Assembly: GCF_036322625.1 (NCBI RefSeq)
Contig: NZ_AP027266.1
Span: 2,793,001-2,857,000, forward strand
DNA length: 64,000 bases
Direction: 5' to 3'
Origin: Roseicyclus marinus
GTDB taxonomy: Bacteria; Pseudomonadota; Alphaproteobacteria; Rhodobacterales; Rhodobacteraceae
Shown here: positions 51,107 through 60,114 of the stretch, piece by piece
How the letters are laid out: each line of letters begins with the position of its first letter
How positions within the stretch are numbered: the first letter of the stretch is position 1
Program-made: the position numbers and the translations under genes
The notes under the pieces: model-generated
The model's database searches: none
What the model saw: the letters and a program-made list of their open reading frames with translations, nothing else
What the model was told of the DNA's origin: nothing

Positions 51107-52785
51107 CCAAGCCGGCTATCCGTTGTGCGATCTACACACGCAAATCCTCCGAAGAGGGTCTCGATCAGGATTACAACTCGCTTGATGCGCAGGCAGAAGC
51201 TTGCGCCGCCTACATCGCCAGCCAGAAGCATGAGGGCTGGAAGTGCCTGCCCTCTCGTTATGATGATGGCGGCGTTTCCGGCGGCACGCTGGAGCGCCCT
51301 GCGCTACAGCGCTTGCTCAGCGACATCGAGGCCGGGCGCGTCGACATGGTCGTGGTCTACAAGATCGACCGGCTGACGCGATCCCTCGCCGACTTCGCAA
51401 AGCTCGTGGACCGCTTTGACGCCGCAAGCTGCTCCTTCGTCTCCGTGACGCAGGCCTTCAACACCTCGTCCTCCATGGGGCGCCTGACCCTCAACGTGCT
51501 CCTCTCCTTTGCCCAGTTCGAGCGCGAGGTCACCGCCGAGCGGATCCGCGACAAGATTGCCGCCTCGAAGAAGAAGGGGCTCTGGATGGGTGGTCTGCCG
51601 CCTCTCGGCTATGATCCCCATCCCGACACGAACCGACGCGAACTCGTGATCAACAAAGCCGAGGCCGAGACCGTCCTTCGTCTATTCACCCTCTATCTTG
51701 AGCATGGTTGTCTCAATGCCACCGCCCGGGCCGCCGCCGCTGAAGGGCTACGGTCAAAACATCGCTGCTTCACGAGCGGACGCACGCAAGGCGGCGGCCT
51801 CCTCGGTCGAGGCCATATCCATCGGATCCTGACCAACCCGATCTACCGCGGCCAGATCCGACACCACGACCGGATCTGGCCGGGAACACACAGCGCGATC
51901 ATCGATGAGATGCTCTGGGAAAGGGTGCAGGTACAGCTACAATCGGCCAGCGCCCGGCAGCGTGGATCGCAACATCCGGCCGGCTCTCTGAAGGACGCGA
52001 CCCCGGGCGCCCCGCTCTTAGGCAAGCTACGGGACGAGACCGGCGATCTGCTCACGCCCACCCATACGCAGGCACGTGGTCGACGCTTCCGATACTATGT
52101 CTCGAACCGCCTTATCTCTGCTGGACCAGACCCCACAGGCTGGCGCCTTCCCGCCCCTGCGCTTGAAGCCGCCATCATCGAGGTGATTGCGGGACATCTC
52201 GAGACGCAGGCGACACGCCACGATGTCCTGCAATCGGGATCCGCAACCGAACAGGCCAGCGCCGCAGCTCAGGTCCAAAGCATGGCCCAATCGATCAGAG
52301 CCAAGGGCTGCGCTGTAATCGCGCATGCAATAGCCTCCATCGAGATCAGGCAGGACCATCTCCACATCCGGCTCGACAGGACAGCCATTGCAAGCCTGTC
52401 CGGTCTCAACGACGCTCTGCTCACATCCAGCTTGCTTGCCTTCCCAGCACCCCTCTCCCTCCGTCGCCGTGGCGTGGAAACAAAGATCATCGTCGGCTCC
52501 AGGGCACCAACACCAGATCGGACACTTCTTCGAGCTCTGCGGCTCGCGCATCGATGGGCTGACATGTTGAAGAGTGGATCGTCCCTCAAAGACATCGCCC
52601 AAACCGAAGCTCGCTCTGAGAGCTATGTCGCCCGTCTCCTGCCACTGGCCACGCTATCACCCTCCCTGCAGCAAGCCATCATCTCCGGCACCCAACCCGT
52701 CGAGCTCTCTCTTGAAGTCCTCGTCCGCAGCTCGCTGCCGCTAGCTTGGTCTGATCAGGAGCGCCGCTTCGGGCTCACGGCCTGA
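51103..52785 (+). CDS. Large serine recombinase
   Basis: 560 residues. Resolvase domain (about 5-155) with catalytic Ser15 in YTRKSSEEG and VYKIDRLTRSLADF, then a recombinase domain (about 170-290), and a zinc-ribbon region in which the expected Cys pairs are absent (GKLRDETGDLLTPTHTQARG). The C-terminal portion contains an HTH-like SLKDIAQTEARSESYVARLL. Integrases of this size catalyse attP x attB exchange. Overlaps DUF2924 stop by ATGA. Confidence 0.9.
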   Translation: MTKPAIRCAIYTRKSSEEGLDQDYNSLDAQAEACAAYIASQKHEGWKCLPSRYDDGGVSGGTLERPALQRLLSDIEAGRVDMVVVYKIDRLTRSLADFAKLVDRFDAASCSFVSVTQAFNTSSSMGRLTLNVLLSFAQFEREVTAERIRDKIAASKKKGLWMGGLPPLGYDPHPDTNRRELVINKAEAETVLRLFTLYLEHGCLNATARAAAAEGLRSKHRCFTSGRTQGGGLLGRGHIHRILTNPIYRGQIRHHDRIWPGTHSAIIDEMLWERVQVQLQSASARQRGSQHPAGSLKDATPGAPLLGKLRDETGDLLTPTHTQARGRRFRYYVSNRLISAGPDPTGWRLPAPALEAAIIEVIAGHLETQATRHDVLQSGSATEQASAAAQVQSMAQSIRAKGCAVIAHAIASIEIRQDHLHIRLDRTAIASLSGLNDALLTSSLLAFPAPLSLRRRGVETKIIVGSRAPTPDRTLLRALRLAHRWADMLKSGSSLKDIAQTEARSESYVARLLPLATLSPSLQQAIISGTQPVELSLEVLVRSSLPLAWSDQERRFGLTA

Positions 52786-53146
52786 TCGCCTTCCTGCTGC
52801 GCACAACAAGATCCCTGTTCCTTGTGGATGTTTCCCTGTTCGACGGGAAAAATTCCCTGCTCTGAAGCGTAGGGAATTTACGACCAACCAACTGAAAACG
52901 CAGAGCGATTCAGAACCAAAATCCACCACGATGGCGGAAAACGGCGGGAATTCCCTGTAAAATACCCAGCATCAGGGAAATCCCGAAAAACCACACCGGC
53001 CAATCAGGCCAACAGAGACCGCATCCGAAAACCAGCGCAAACGACCAGTTACAGTGAGTCTCTGTTCGCAGGCCTGCCTCGCAAGCCACGGGAATAAGGC
53101 GGGAATTCGACGCGGAATCTGTAATGAAAACAGAGACATAGAGCGG
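52786..53146. repeat. Intergenic cluster of TCCCTG / CAGGGA words
   Basis: Between the recombinase and tRNA-Ser, TCCCTG occurs at 52812, 52833 and 52854 (21-bp steps) and again inside GGGAATTCCCTG at 52946; inverse copies AGGGAA lie at 52871 and 52974. No gene is supported. They could be protein-binding sites of an attachment region or of a promoter. Confidence 0.45.
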
Positions 53147-53236
53147 TGGCGGAGACGATGGGATTCGAACCCACGAGACGGTTTCCCGCCTACTCCCTTA
53201 GCAGGGGAGCGCCTTCGACCACTCGGCCACGTCTCC
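53147..53236 (-). tRNA. tRNA-Ser (anticodon GCU)
   Basis: Folds as a class II tRNA of 90 nt including an encoded CCA: acceptor GGAGACG / CGTCTCC with discriminator G, D arm GCCGAGTGGTCGAAGGC, anticodon stem CTCCC-CTGCTAA-GGGAG giving GCT, a long variable arm, and T arm GGGTTCGAATCCC. Reads AGC/AGU codons. Confidence 0.96.
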
Positions 53237-53298
53237 GCCGACCCGTCTAATCGCAGGCCATGCCGGGGACAAGCCTTAATTCTCGGAGGAATGCAGGC

Positions 53299-54396
53299 TC
53301 AGGCGTTGAACAGGAAATGGAGCACGTCGCCGTCCTTGACCTCGTAGGTCTTGCCCTCGACGCGCATCTTTCCGGCCTCTTTCGCGCCCGTCTCGCCGCC
53401 CAGTGCGACGTAGTCGTCATAGGCGATGGTCTCGGACCGGATGAAGCCGCGTTCGAAATCGCCGTGGATGACGCCAGCGGCCTGGGGGGCCAATGTGCCC
53501 TTGCGGATGGTCCAGGCGCGGGCCTCCTTGGGGCCGACGGTGAAATAGGTCTGAAGGCCCAAAAGCGCGTAGCCCGCGCGGATCAGCCGGTCGAGGCCCG
53601 CTTCCTCGAGCCCCATCTCCTCGAGGAACATCGCGGCCTCGTCGGCGTCGAGTTGCGCGATCTCTTCCTCGATCCGGGCAGAGATGACGACATGGGCCGC
53701 GCCCTGGGCCGCGGCCATCTCGGCCACGCGGGCCGATTGGGCATTGCCGGTGGCGGCCGAGGATTCCTCCACGTTGCAGACATAGAGGATGGGTTTGGAG
53801 GTCAGAAGCTGGAGCATCTTCCACGCCTTCTGATCTTCATCGGAGACCTCGACCAGGCGGGCGGGTTTGCCGTCCTCCAACATGGCTTGGGCGGATTTGA
53901 GCAGGCGTTCCTGTGCCACGGCTTCCTTGTCGCCGCCGCGGATCTTGCGGGTGAGGTTCTGGAGGCGTTTCTCGATCGATTCCAGGTCGGCCAGCATCAG
54001 TTCGGTTTCGATCGTGTCGGCATCGGCGATGGGATCGACGCGGCCCTCGACATGGGTGACATCGCCATCCTCGAAACAGCGCAGCACATGGGCGATGGCG
54101 TCGGTTTCCCGGATATTGGCGAGGAACTGGTTGCCCAGACCCTCCCCCTTGGAGGCGCCCTTCACGAGGCCCGCGATATCGACAAAGGTCATGCGCGCGG
54201 GAATGATCTGTTTCGACGTGGCAATCGCCGCCAGACGGTCAAGCCGCGGATCGGGCACCGCCACATCGCCCACATTGGGTTCGATGGTGCAGAAGGGGAA
54301 ATTCGCCGCCTGCGCCGCCGCCGTCTTGGTCAGCGCGTTGAAAAGCGTCGACTTGCCGACATTCGGCAGGCCCACGATGCCCATCTTGAAGCCCAT
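53299..54396 (-). CDS. ychF: Redox-regulated ATPase YchF (OLA1 family)
   Basis: 365 residues. P-loop GLPNVGKST (about 8-16), [20 protein letters not shown], then a helical coiled-coil insert and a C-terminal TGS domain ending [10 protein letters not shown]. YchF binds ribosomes and hydrolyses ATP despite its GTPase fold. Full length for the family. Monocistronic beside tRNA-Ser. Confidence 0.97.
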   Translation of the reverse strand: MGFKMGIVGLPNVGKSTLFNALTKTAAAQAANFPFCTIEPNVGDVAVPDPRLDRLAAIATSKQIIPARMTFVDIAGLVKGASKGEGLGNQFLANIRETDAIAHVLRCFEDGDVTHVEGRVDPIADADTIETELMLADLESIEKRLQNLTRKIRGGDKEAVAQERLLKSAQAMLEDGKPARLVEVSDEDQKAWKMLQLLTSKPILYVCNVEESSAATGNAQSARVAEMAAAQGAAHVVISARIEEEIAQLDADEAAMFLEEMGLEEAGLDRLIRAGYALLGLQTYFTVGPKEARAWTIRKGTLAPQAAGVIHGDFERGFIRSETIAYDDYVALGGETGAKEAGKMRVEGKTYEVKDGDVLHFLFNA

Positions 54397-54591
54397 CTGC
54401 GCGTCCTTTGCCGGATTGCGGGAAATTCGCGGGCATGTAGGGGGGGCGGGGCCCCGGCGTCAAGGTTGCGCGGGGATGGGGCGGGCTTGACTTGGGGCGT
54501 GGGGCGGGCCACCTCGGGCTTGCGGCACGGCCGCCCCCGTGCGGCTGGGGTATCGTCCTGGACTTGAGACATTGCGGGGGGCCCGCCCGTG

Positions 54592-55959
54592 ATGCCGGTG
54601 GTGATGTCCATGCCTGCCCTGCCCCCGACCAAGCCCGGTTCCGTCCGTGCCGAGATCGGCCCGCTTCTGGCCCTGTCGGTGCCGATGATGCTGGGCCTGT
54701 CGGCGATGACGCTGATGGGGGTGGTGGATACGGTGATGGTCGCCCCCCTGGGCACCGTGCCCTTGGCGGCGGTGGGCATCGCATCGGCGGTGGCGATCCT
54801 GTTCGTCGCGGCGCTGTGGGGGATCGTGACGGTGGCAGGGGTGCGCATGGCGCAGGCCCATGGCGGTGGCGATGCGAGGGCCGTGTCGGGCGAAGTGCGG
54901 GCAGGATTGGCTCTGGGGGCTGCGACGGGCGGGGCGGGCGCGGTCCTGATGCTGGGGCTATTGCCCTTCCTTGGCTGGATCGGGCAGCCGCCCGCGGTGC
55001 TGGCGGCGCTGCCGGTCTATTGGGGGCTGGTGGCGCTGGGGCTGGTGCCATTCACCATGTTCTTCGTGCTGAAGGCGCTTTTCGACACGATCGGGCGGCC
55101 CTGGGCGGGGGTGGGGTTGAGCTACCTGGGCGTGGCGCTGAACGTGCCGCTCAACTGGCTTTTGATCTACCATCTGGGGCTGGGACTGACCGGGGCGGGC
55201 TTGGCGAGCCTTTTGTCGCAAGCGGTCAACCTGGGTGTTGCGGTCCTGGTCTGGCGGCATTGGGCGGTGCTGGCCCCATTCCGCCAACAGGCGGGCGGGA
55301 TCTGGCCGCGCATCCGGGCGCAATGGCGCGACGGCTGGCCGCTGACCTTGGGCTATGCGGGCGAGGGCGGGTCCTATGCGCTGATCGGGGTGATGATCGG
55401 CTGGTTGGGGGCCGAGGCGCTGGCCGCCAACCAGATCGTCCATGCGGTGGCGGGCGTGGCCTATGTCTTTCCGCTGGGGATGGCGGGGGCAGCCTCGATC
55501 CGGGTGGGACTGGCCGTGGGCGCGGAGGAGCCTGCGCGGCTGCGGCCTCTGCTCAAGGCGGCCCTTCTGATCGTCACCACCTGGATGCTGGGGGTGATGG
55601 CCGTCCTGCTGATCGCGGGAGAGGCGATCGCGGGCGCCCTGTCGGATGATCCGGCGGTGATCGCCATCGCGCTCACGCTGTTTCTGGCCGTGGCCGCGAT
55701 GCAGGTGGCCGATGGAGTGCAATCGACGACATTGGGCGCGCTGAGGGGCATGATGGATGCACGCTGGCCCACGATGGTGTCGCTGATCGCCTACTGGCCC
55801 GTGGCGCTCCCCGCAGGCTACGTGATGGGCTTTGTCCTGAACCTTGGGGCTGTCGGCGTCTGGATCGGCTTTGCGCTGGGTCTGGCCGTCGCGGCCGTGG
55901 CGCTGCCGTTGCGCTACTGGCGGCTGACACGCGTGCCGAAACCCACCCTGCCCCATTGA
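54592..55959 (+). CDS. MATE-family multidrug/cation exporter
   Basis: 455 residues, about 12 transmembrane helices in two homologous halves. SVPMMLGLSAMTLMGVVDTVMV and the second-half GYAGEGGSYALIGVMIGWLG are typical MATE (NorM-like) segments. Several in-frame start codons within 20 bases (GTG just upstream, ATGs just downstream) make the exact start uncertain. Substrate unknown. Confidence 0.9.
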   Translation: MPVVMSMPALPPTKPGSVRAEIGPLLALSVPMMLGLSAMTLMGVVDTVMVAPLGTVPLAAVGIASAVAILFVAALWGIVTVAGVRMAQAHGGGDARAVSGEVRAGLALGAATGGAGAVLMLGLLPFLGWIGQPPAVLAALPVYWGLVALGLVPFTMFFVLKALFDTIGRPWAGVGLSYLGVALNVPLNWLLIYHLGLGLTGAGLASLLSQAVNLGVAVLVWRHWAVLAPFRQQAGGIWPRIRAQWRDGWPLTLGYAGEGGSYALIGVMIGWLGAEALAANQIVHAVAGVAYVFPLGMAGAASIRVGLAVGAEEPARLRPLLKAALLIVTTWMLGVMAVLLIAGEAIAGALSDDPAVIAIALTLFLAVAAMQVADGVQSTTLGALRGMMDARWPTMVSLIAYWPVALPAGYVMGFVLNLGAVGVWIGFALGLAVAAVALPLRYWRLTRVPKPTLPH

Positions 55960-56012
55960 TTTCCGCGCGCCCATGGCCCAAACCCGGCCGGACGAACACC
56001 TGAGGGGCGGAT

Positions 56013-56804
56013 ATGACACGGATCGACGACACCTTCGCGCGGCTCAAGGCCGAGGGGAAAAAGGCCTTCGTGGCCTATGTCATGGCGGGCGACCCGGATT
56101 ACGACACCTCGGTCGAGATCGTGAAGGCGCTGCCGGGCGCGGGTGTGGACATCATCGAGCTGGGAATGCCCTTTACCGATCCGATGGCCGATGGCGAAAC
56201 GATCCAGTTGGCAGGCCAGCGCGCTCTGGAAGGCGGTCAGACGCTCGACAAGACGCTGCAGATCGCGCGCGAATTGCGCAAGAGCGATGACAAGACCCCC
56301 ATCGTGATGATGGGCTATTACAACCCGATCTATTCGCGCGGCGTCGACACCTTTCTGGCGCAGGCCAAGGAAGCGGGGATCGACGGCCTGATCATCGTCG
56401 ACCTGCCGCCCGAGGAAGATGACGAGCTGTGCATTCCGGCGCAAAAGGCGGGGCTGAATTTCATCCGGCTGGCGACCCCCACGACGGATGGCAAGCGCCT
56501 GCCCAAGGTGCTGCAGAACACGAGCGGTTTCGTCTATTACGTCTCGATCACCGGGATCACGGGTGCCGCCGAGGCGGATGCGGCGCAGGTCGCCCCCGAG
56601 GTGGCGCGGATCAAGGCCGCGACCGATCTGCCGGTGATCGTGGGCTTTGGCATCAAGACGCCCGAGGCGGCGCAATCCATCGCGGGCATCGCGGATGGCT
56701 GCGTCGTGGGATCGGCCATCGTGGCGCAGATCGCGGCGGGCAAGCCCGTGGGCGAGATCGCGGATTTCGTCGCGGGGCTGGCGGCGGGGGCGCATCGCGC
56801 CTGA
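56013..56804 (+). CDS. trpA: Tryptophan synthase alpha chain
   Basis: 263 residues, a TIM barrel. [19 protein letters not shown] holds the catalytic Glu and Asp, [10 protein letters not shown] the active-site loop, and [11 protein letters not shown] the phosphate-binding loop near the C-terminus. Releases indole from indoleglycerol phosphate for TrpB. No other trp gene is in the window. The stop codon lies within the first of three 30-bp repeats. Confidence 0.97.
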   Translation: MTRIDDTFARLKAEGKKAFVAYVMAGDPDYDTSVEIVKALPGAGVDIIELGMPFTDPMADGETIQLAGQRALEGGQTLDKTLQIARELRKSDDKTPIVMMGYYNPIYSRGVDTFLAQAKEAGIDGLIIVDLPPEEDDELCIPAQKAGLNFIRLATPTTDGKRLPKVLQNTSGFVYYVSITGITGAAEADAAQVAPEVARIKAATDLPVIVGFGIKTPEAAQSIAGIADGCVVGSAIVAQIAAGKPVGEIADFVAGLAAGAHRA

Positions 56805-56886
56805 GGGCGCGTTGAGGCGCAGGGTTGCGCCTGAGGGCGCGTCACGGTCAGGTGTCGCGCCTGAGGGCGCGTCACCTGCAATCGAG
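56797..56886. repeat. Three 30-bp tandem repeats with hairpin core
   Basis: The 16-bp core GCGCCTGAGGGCGCGT begins at 56797, 56827 and 56857, exactly 30 bp apart; the other 14 bp differ. Each core can fold into GCGCC-TGAG-GGCGC. The first copy contains the trpA stop. As the unit is a multiple of three, open frames across it show a ten-residue repeat, but I do not think it codes. Confidence 0.8.
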
Positions 56887-56895
56887 CTTTGGGTG

Positions 56896-57031
56896 ACGGA
56901 AAACGCGCGTTTTCCGTTTGGCAAATCCCGGGATTTTCCGGTGGGAAAACCCGGGTTTTCCCGTGCGGAAATCTCGAGATTTCCGGGGCGAAAAACTGCA
57001 GTTTTTCGAAACGCAAAACTGCAGTTTTGCA
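56896..57031. repeat. Array of six distinct palindromes at exact 23-bp spacing
   Basis: Successive palindromes: CGGAAAACGCGCGTTTTCCG, GGCAAATCCCGGGATTTTCC (one mismatched pair), GGGAAAACCCGGGTTTTCCC, CGGAAATCTCGAGATTTCCG, CGAAAAACTGCAGTTTTTCG, and GCAAAACTGCAGTTTTGC. Their centres lie at 56906.5 and every 23 bp after that, with three-base spacers. Sequence differs between units, yet symmetry and the AAA..TTT frame are kept. It fills the gap between convergent trpA and valS. Confidence 0.92.
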
Positions 57032-57034
57032 GCG

Positions 57035-59974
57035 TCAGCCGATGGCGGACAGACGGTCCAGCGCGTCCTTGATCTTGGCGGCTTCTTCCTCGCGGGCGGC
57101 CAGGTTCTCGCGGGCTTCTTCCACGATCTCCTCGGGCGCGCTCTCGATGAACTTGGGATTGCCCAAGCGCCCCTTGAGGCCCCCGATTTCCTTGCCGAGC
57201 TTGTCCATCACCTTGGCCAGACGCGCCTTTTCCTCGGCCACGTCGATCAGGTCGGCGATGGGCAGGCCAAAGACCGCACCATCCGCCGCGACCGTCACCG
57301 CCCCCTTGGGCATGGCGGACACCTGCGTCACCTGGGACAGGCGGGCGAGGCGCTCGATCATCGCGGCGTTGCGCGCGAAAGCGGCTTGCCCTTTCTCGTC
57401 AAGCTCCACCTGCAACAGTTGCACCTTGAGGCCTGCGGGCACATGCATCTGCGCGCGGACGGAGCGGATTTCCTCGATCAGGCCGATGACCCAGCCCATT
57501 TCGCGAGAGGCTGCATCGTCGATCAGCTCCGCGCCATACTCCGGCCAATCGGCATGGACCAGCATCTTGGGCCGGTCCGCGATGGCGCCCCAAAGCTCTT
57601 CGGTGATGAAGGGCATGGTGGGATGCAGGAGGATCAGGCATTGGTCGATGACCCAGGCCATGGTCGCGCGTGTTTCCGCGATGACGCTCTCCTCGCCCGA
57701 GGTCAGAAGTGGCTTGGCGAATTCGACATACCAGTCACAGACGCGCCCCCAGACAAAGGCGTAAAGCCCGTTGGCGGCATCGTTGAAGCGGTAGGATGCC
57801 AGCGCCTCGTCATGGGCCAGCCGCGCGCGGGCGGTTTCGCCGACGATCCATTTGTTGACCGTCTGGGTGACGGCGCCCGGGTCGAAACCGGCGACCGGCT
57901 TGCAGTCGTTCATCTCGGCAAAACGGGCGGCGTTCCAGAGTTTGGTGCCGAAATTGCGGTAGCCCGCGATGCGGTCCTTGGACAGTTTCAGGTCGCGCCC
58001 CATGGCGGCCATGGAGGTCAGGGTGAACCGCAGGGCATCGGCCCCGAATTCCTCGATCAGTTCCAGCGGATCGAGGACATTGCCGATGGATTTCGACATC
58101 TTGCGCCCCTTCTCGTCTCGGACGAGGGCGTGGACATAGACATCGCGGAAGGGCACGTCGCCCACGACGGCGAGCTGCATCATCATCATCCGGGCGACCC
58201 AGAAGAAGATGATGTCGAAGCCCGAGACAAGGGTGGAGGTCGGGAAATAGCGCTTGAGTTCCGGCGTCTGTTCCGGCCAGCCAAGCGTTCCGATGGGCCA
58301 GAGACCCGAGGAGAACCAGGTGTCGAGGACATCGGGGTCGCGGGTCAGCGCCTTGCCGCCGGATTTGGCAACGGCCTCGGCCTCGGTCGGCGCGCAATAC
58401 ATGCCGCCGTCCTCGTCATACCACACCGGGATCTGGTGGCCCCACCAGAGCTGGCGCGAGATGGTCCAGGGTTCGATATTCTCGAGCCAGTGGAAATACA
58501 CCTTGCGGTGCTGTTCGGGCATGATCCGGGTGCGGCCGTCGCGCACGGCATCGAGCGCGGGACCGACGATTTTCGCGGTGTCCACGAACCATTGGTCGGT
58601 CAGCATCGGTTCGATGACGACCTTGGACCGGTCGCCATGCGGCTGGGTGATGGTCTTGGCCTCGACAAGGGGGACGAGGGCGGGGGTGGCGTTGGATTGG
58701 TGGGTTTCACCCACCCTACCGGGGTCCGTAGGGTGGGTGGAACCCACCATTTTCCCCAGGCGCGGATCGTCGGGTGTGGTCATCACGGCCAGACCCTCCG
58801 CCGTGATCTCATCGATCACGCGGGCGCGCGCCTCGTAGCGGTCGAGGCCGCGCAGATGGTCGGGGACGAGGTTCAGCGCATCGGCCTCGACCTCGGTCAG
58901 GGTCTTTTCGCCATTGGCCACGGCCTGCGCGATGGCGGCGGCCTCGGCATAGGGGGTGCCGTCGGCGCGCATCTGCGCGCGGGTGTCCATCAGGCGGTAG
59001 CAGGGAATGCCGCCGCGCTTGGCCACGCCGTAATCGTTGAAATCATGCGCGCCGGTGATCTTGACCGCGCCCGAGCCGAAATTCGGGTCGGGGTATTCAT
59101 CGGTGATGATCGGGATCAGGCGGCGGTGTTCCTTGGGGCCCACGGGAATTTCGCACAGCATCCCCACGATGGGTTTGTAGCGGTCGTCATCGGGATGGAC
59201 GGCCACCGCGCCATCACCCAGCATGGTTTCGGGGCGCGTCGTGGCGATGGAGATGTAATCCCGCGTCTCGCGGAGCGTCACGTTCCCGTCTTCATCTTTC
59301 TCGACATATTCATAGGTTTGTCCACCGGCGAGCGGATATTTGAAATGCCACATATGGCCGGGGGTATCGATGTTCTCGACCTCGAGATCGCTGATCGCCG
59401 TCTCGAAATGCGGGTCCCAGTTCACCAGCCGCTTGCCGCGGTAGATGTAGCCCTTTTCGTACATGTCCACGAAGACCTTGATGACGGCATCGTGGAAATT
59501 TCCCTCTTCGCCCGCGGGGGCGCCCGGCGCGCCGGACATGGTGAAAGCCTCGCGCGACCAGTCGCAGGATGCCCCCAGCCGCTTGAGCTGCTGGCGGATC
59601 GTGCCGCCCGATTTCGCCTTCCACGCCCAGACATGGGACAGGAATTCCTCGCGGGTCATGTCGCGGCGGGATTTGCCCTCCTTGGCCAGTTCGCGTTCGA
59701 CGACCATCTGGGTGGCGATGCCCGCATGGTCAGTGCCCGGCTGCCACAAGGTGTCGAAGCCGCGCATCCTGTGCCAGCGCGTCAGCACATCCTGCAGCGT
59801 GTTGTTGAAAGCATGGCCCACATGCAGGACACCCGTGACATTGGGCGGCGGGATCATGATCGAAAAGGGCTCGGCCCCCGGCCGTGCATTGGCCCCGGCC
59901 TTGAAGCATCCGCGCGCCTCCCATTCGGCGGCGATGCGCGGTTCGGCTTCGGCGGCGTTGAAACTCTTGTCCAT
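57035..59974 (-). CDS. valS: Valyl-tRNA synthetase
   Basis: 979 residues. HIGH-type motif in [15 protein letters not shown] (about 43-57), KMSKS in [10 protein letters not shown], editing domain in between, and a C-terminal coiled coil. Charges tRNA-Val and edits Thr. Near residues 409-426 there is an insert ([16 protein letters not shown]) encoded by a nested palindromic DNA repeat. The reading frame is intact. It has no neighbour in an operon. Confidence 0.97.
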   Translation of the reverse strand: MDKSFNAAEAEPRIAAEWEARGCFKAGANARPGAEPFSIMIPPPNVTGVLHVGHAFNNTLQDVLTRWHRMRGFDTLWQPGTDHAGIATQMVVERELAKEGKSRRDMTREEFLSHVWAWKAKSGGTIRQQLKRLGASCDWSREAFTMSGAPGAPAGEEGNFHDAVIKVFVDMYEKGYIYRGKRLVNWDPHFETAISDLEVENIDTPGHMWHFKYPLAGGQTYEYVEKDEDGNVTLRETRDYISIATTRPETMLGDGAVAVHPDDDRYKPIVGMLCEIPVGPKEHRRLIPIITDEYPDPNFGSGAVKITGAHDFNDYGVAKRGGIPCYRLMDTRAQMRADGTPYAEAAAIAQAVANGEKTLTEVEADALNLVPDHLRGLDRYEARARVIDEITAEGLAVMTTPDDPRLGKMVGSTHPTDPGRVGETHQSNATPALVPLVEAKTITQPHGDRSKVVIEPMLTDQWFVDTAKIVGPALDAVRDGRTRIMPEQHRKVYFHWLENIEPWTISRQLWWGHQIPVWYDEDGGMYCAPTEAEAVAKSGGKALTRDPDVLDTWFSSGLWPIGTLGWPEQTPELKRYFPTSTLVSGFDIIFFWVARMMMMQLAVVGDVPFRDVYVHALVRDEKGRKMSKSIGNVLDPLELIEEFGADALRFTLTSMAAMGRDLKLSKDRIAGYRNFGTKLWNAARFAEMNDCKPVAGFDPGAVTQTVNKWIVGETARARLAHDEALASYRFNDAANGLYAFVWGRVCDWYVEFAKPLLTSGEESVIAETRATMAWVIDQCLILLHPTMPFITEELWGAIADRPKMLVHADWPEYGAELIDDAASREMGWVIGLIEEIRSVRAQMHVPAGLKVQLLQVELDEKGQAAFARNAAMIERLARLSQVTQVSAMPKGAVTVAADGAVFGLPIADLIDVAEEKARLAKVMDKLGKEIGGLKGRLGNPKFIESAPEEIVEEARENLAAREEEAAKIKDALDRLSAIG
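58698..58749. repeat. Nested palindromic repeat inserted in frame in valS
   Basis: A 52-bp inverted repeat: 22-bp arms (21 of 22 matching) around CGGGGTCC. Each arm itself holds GGTGGGT-TTC-ACCCACC, so nested hairpins form. The related word GTAGGGTGGGT is a widespread intergenic repeat type in bacteria. Here it lies inside an essential gene and adds about 17 residues to a surface loop. Confidence 0.8.
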
Positions 59975-60114
59975 GGGCGGCGTCCCTCTTGTCGGTCAGG
60001 GCGTCAGGTAGCGGATGGCGGGCGCGAGGAAAAGGGGGCGAGGGATGCGCGCGTGGCGGCGTTGCAAGGGGCGCTGCCCCCTTGATGAGTATTTGGAAAG
60101 CAAAGACGGGGCGG

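Larger units (their letters stand above)
46641..52785. mobile_element. Degraded prophage or integrative module with serine recombinase
   Basis: A block of six genes in two divergent groups: terminase large subunit, DUF5681 and ParB-methyltransferase leftward; DUF3489, DUF2924 and large serine recombinase rightward. Head, tail and lysis genes are missing after the terminase, so a whole phage cannot be made. Exact ends are unknown; no direct repeats were identified. Confidence 0.6.

Noticed and set aside
53147-53236. tRNA-Ser as the integration target of the neighbouring module
   Set aside because: Serine recombinases seldom use tRNA genes and no duplicate of the tRNA 3' end was found near 46.6 kb.
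53260-54567. 435-codon open frame opposite ychF
   Set aside because: Shadow of a highly conserved gene.
56797-57031. Possible CRISPR array between trpA and valS
   Set aside because: The 30-bp units have a core of only 16 bp with 14 bp gaps and the 23-bp units differ from one another; there are no spacers of usual size and no cas genes.
56918-60085. Very long open frame (over 1000 codons) opposite valS
   Set aside because: It is the antisense shadow of a clear valyl-tRNA synthetase; composition is typical of high-GC antisense frames and no domain is recognised.
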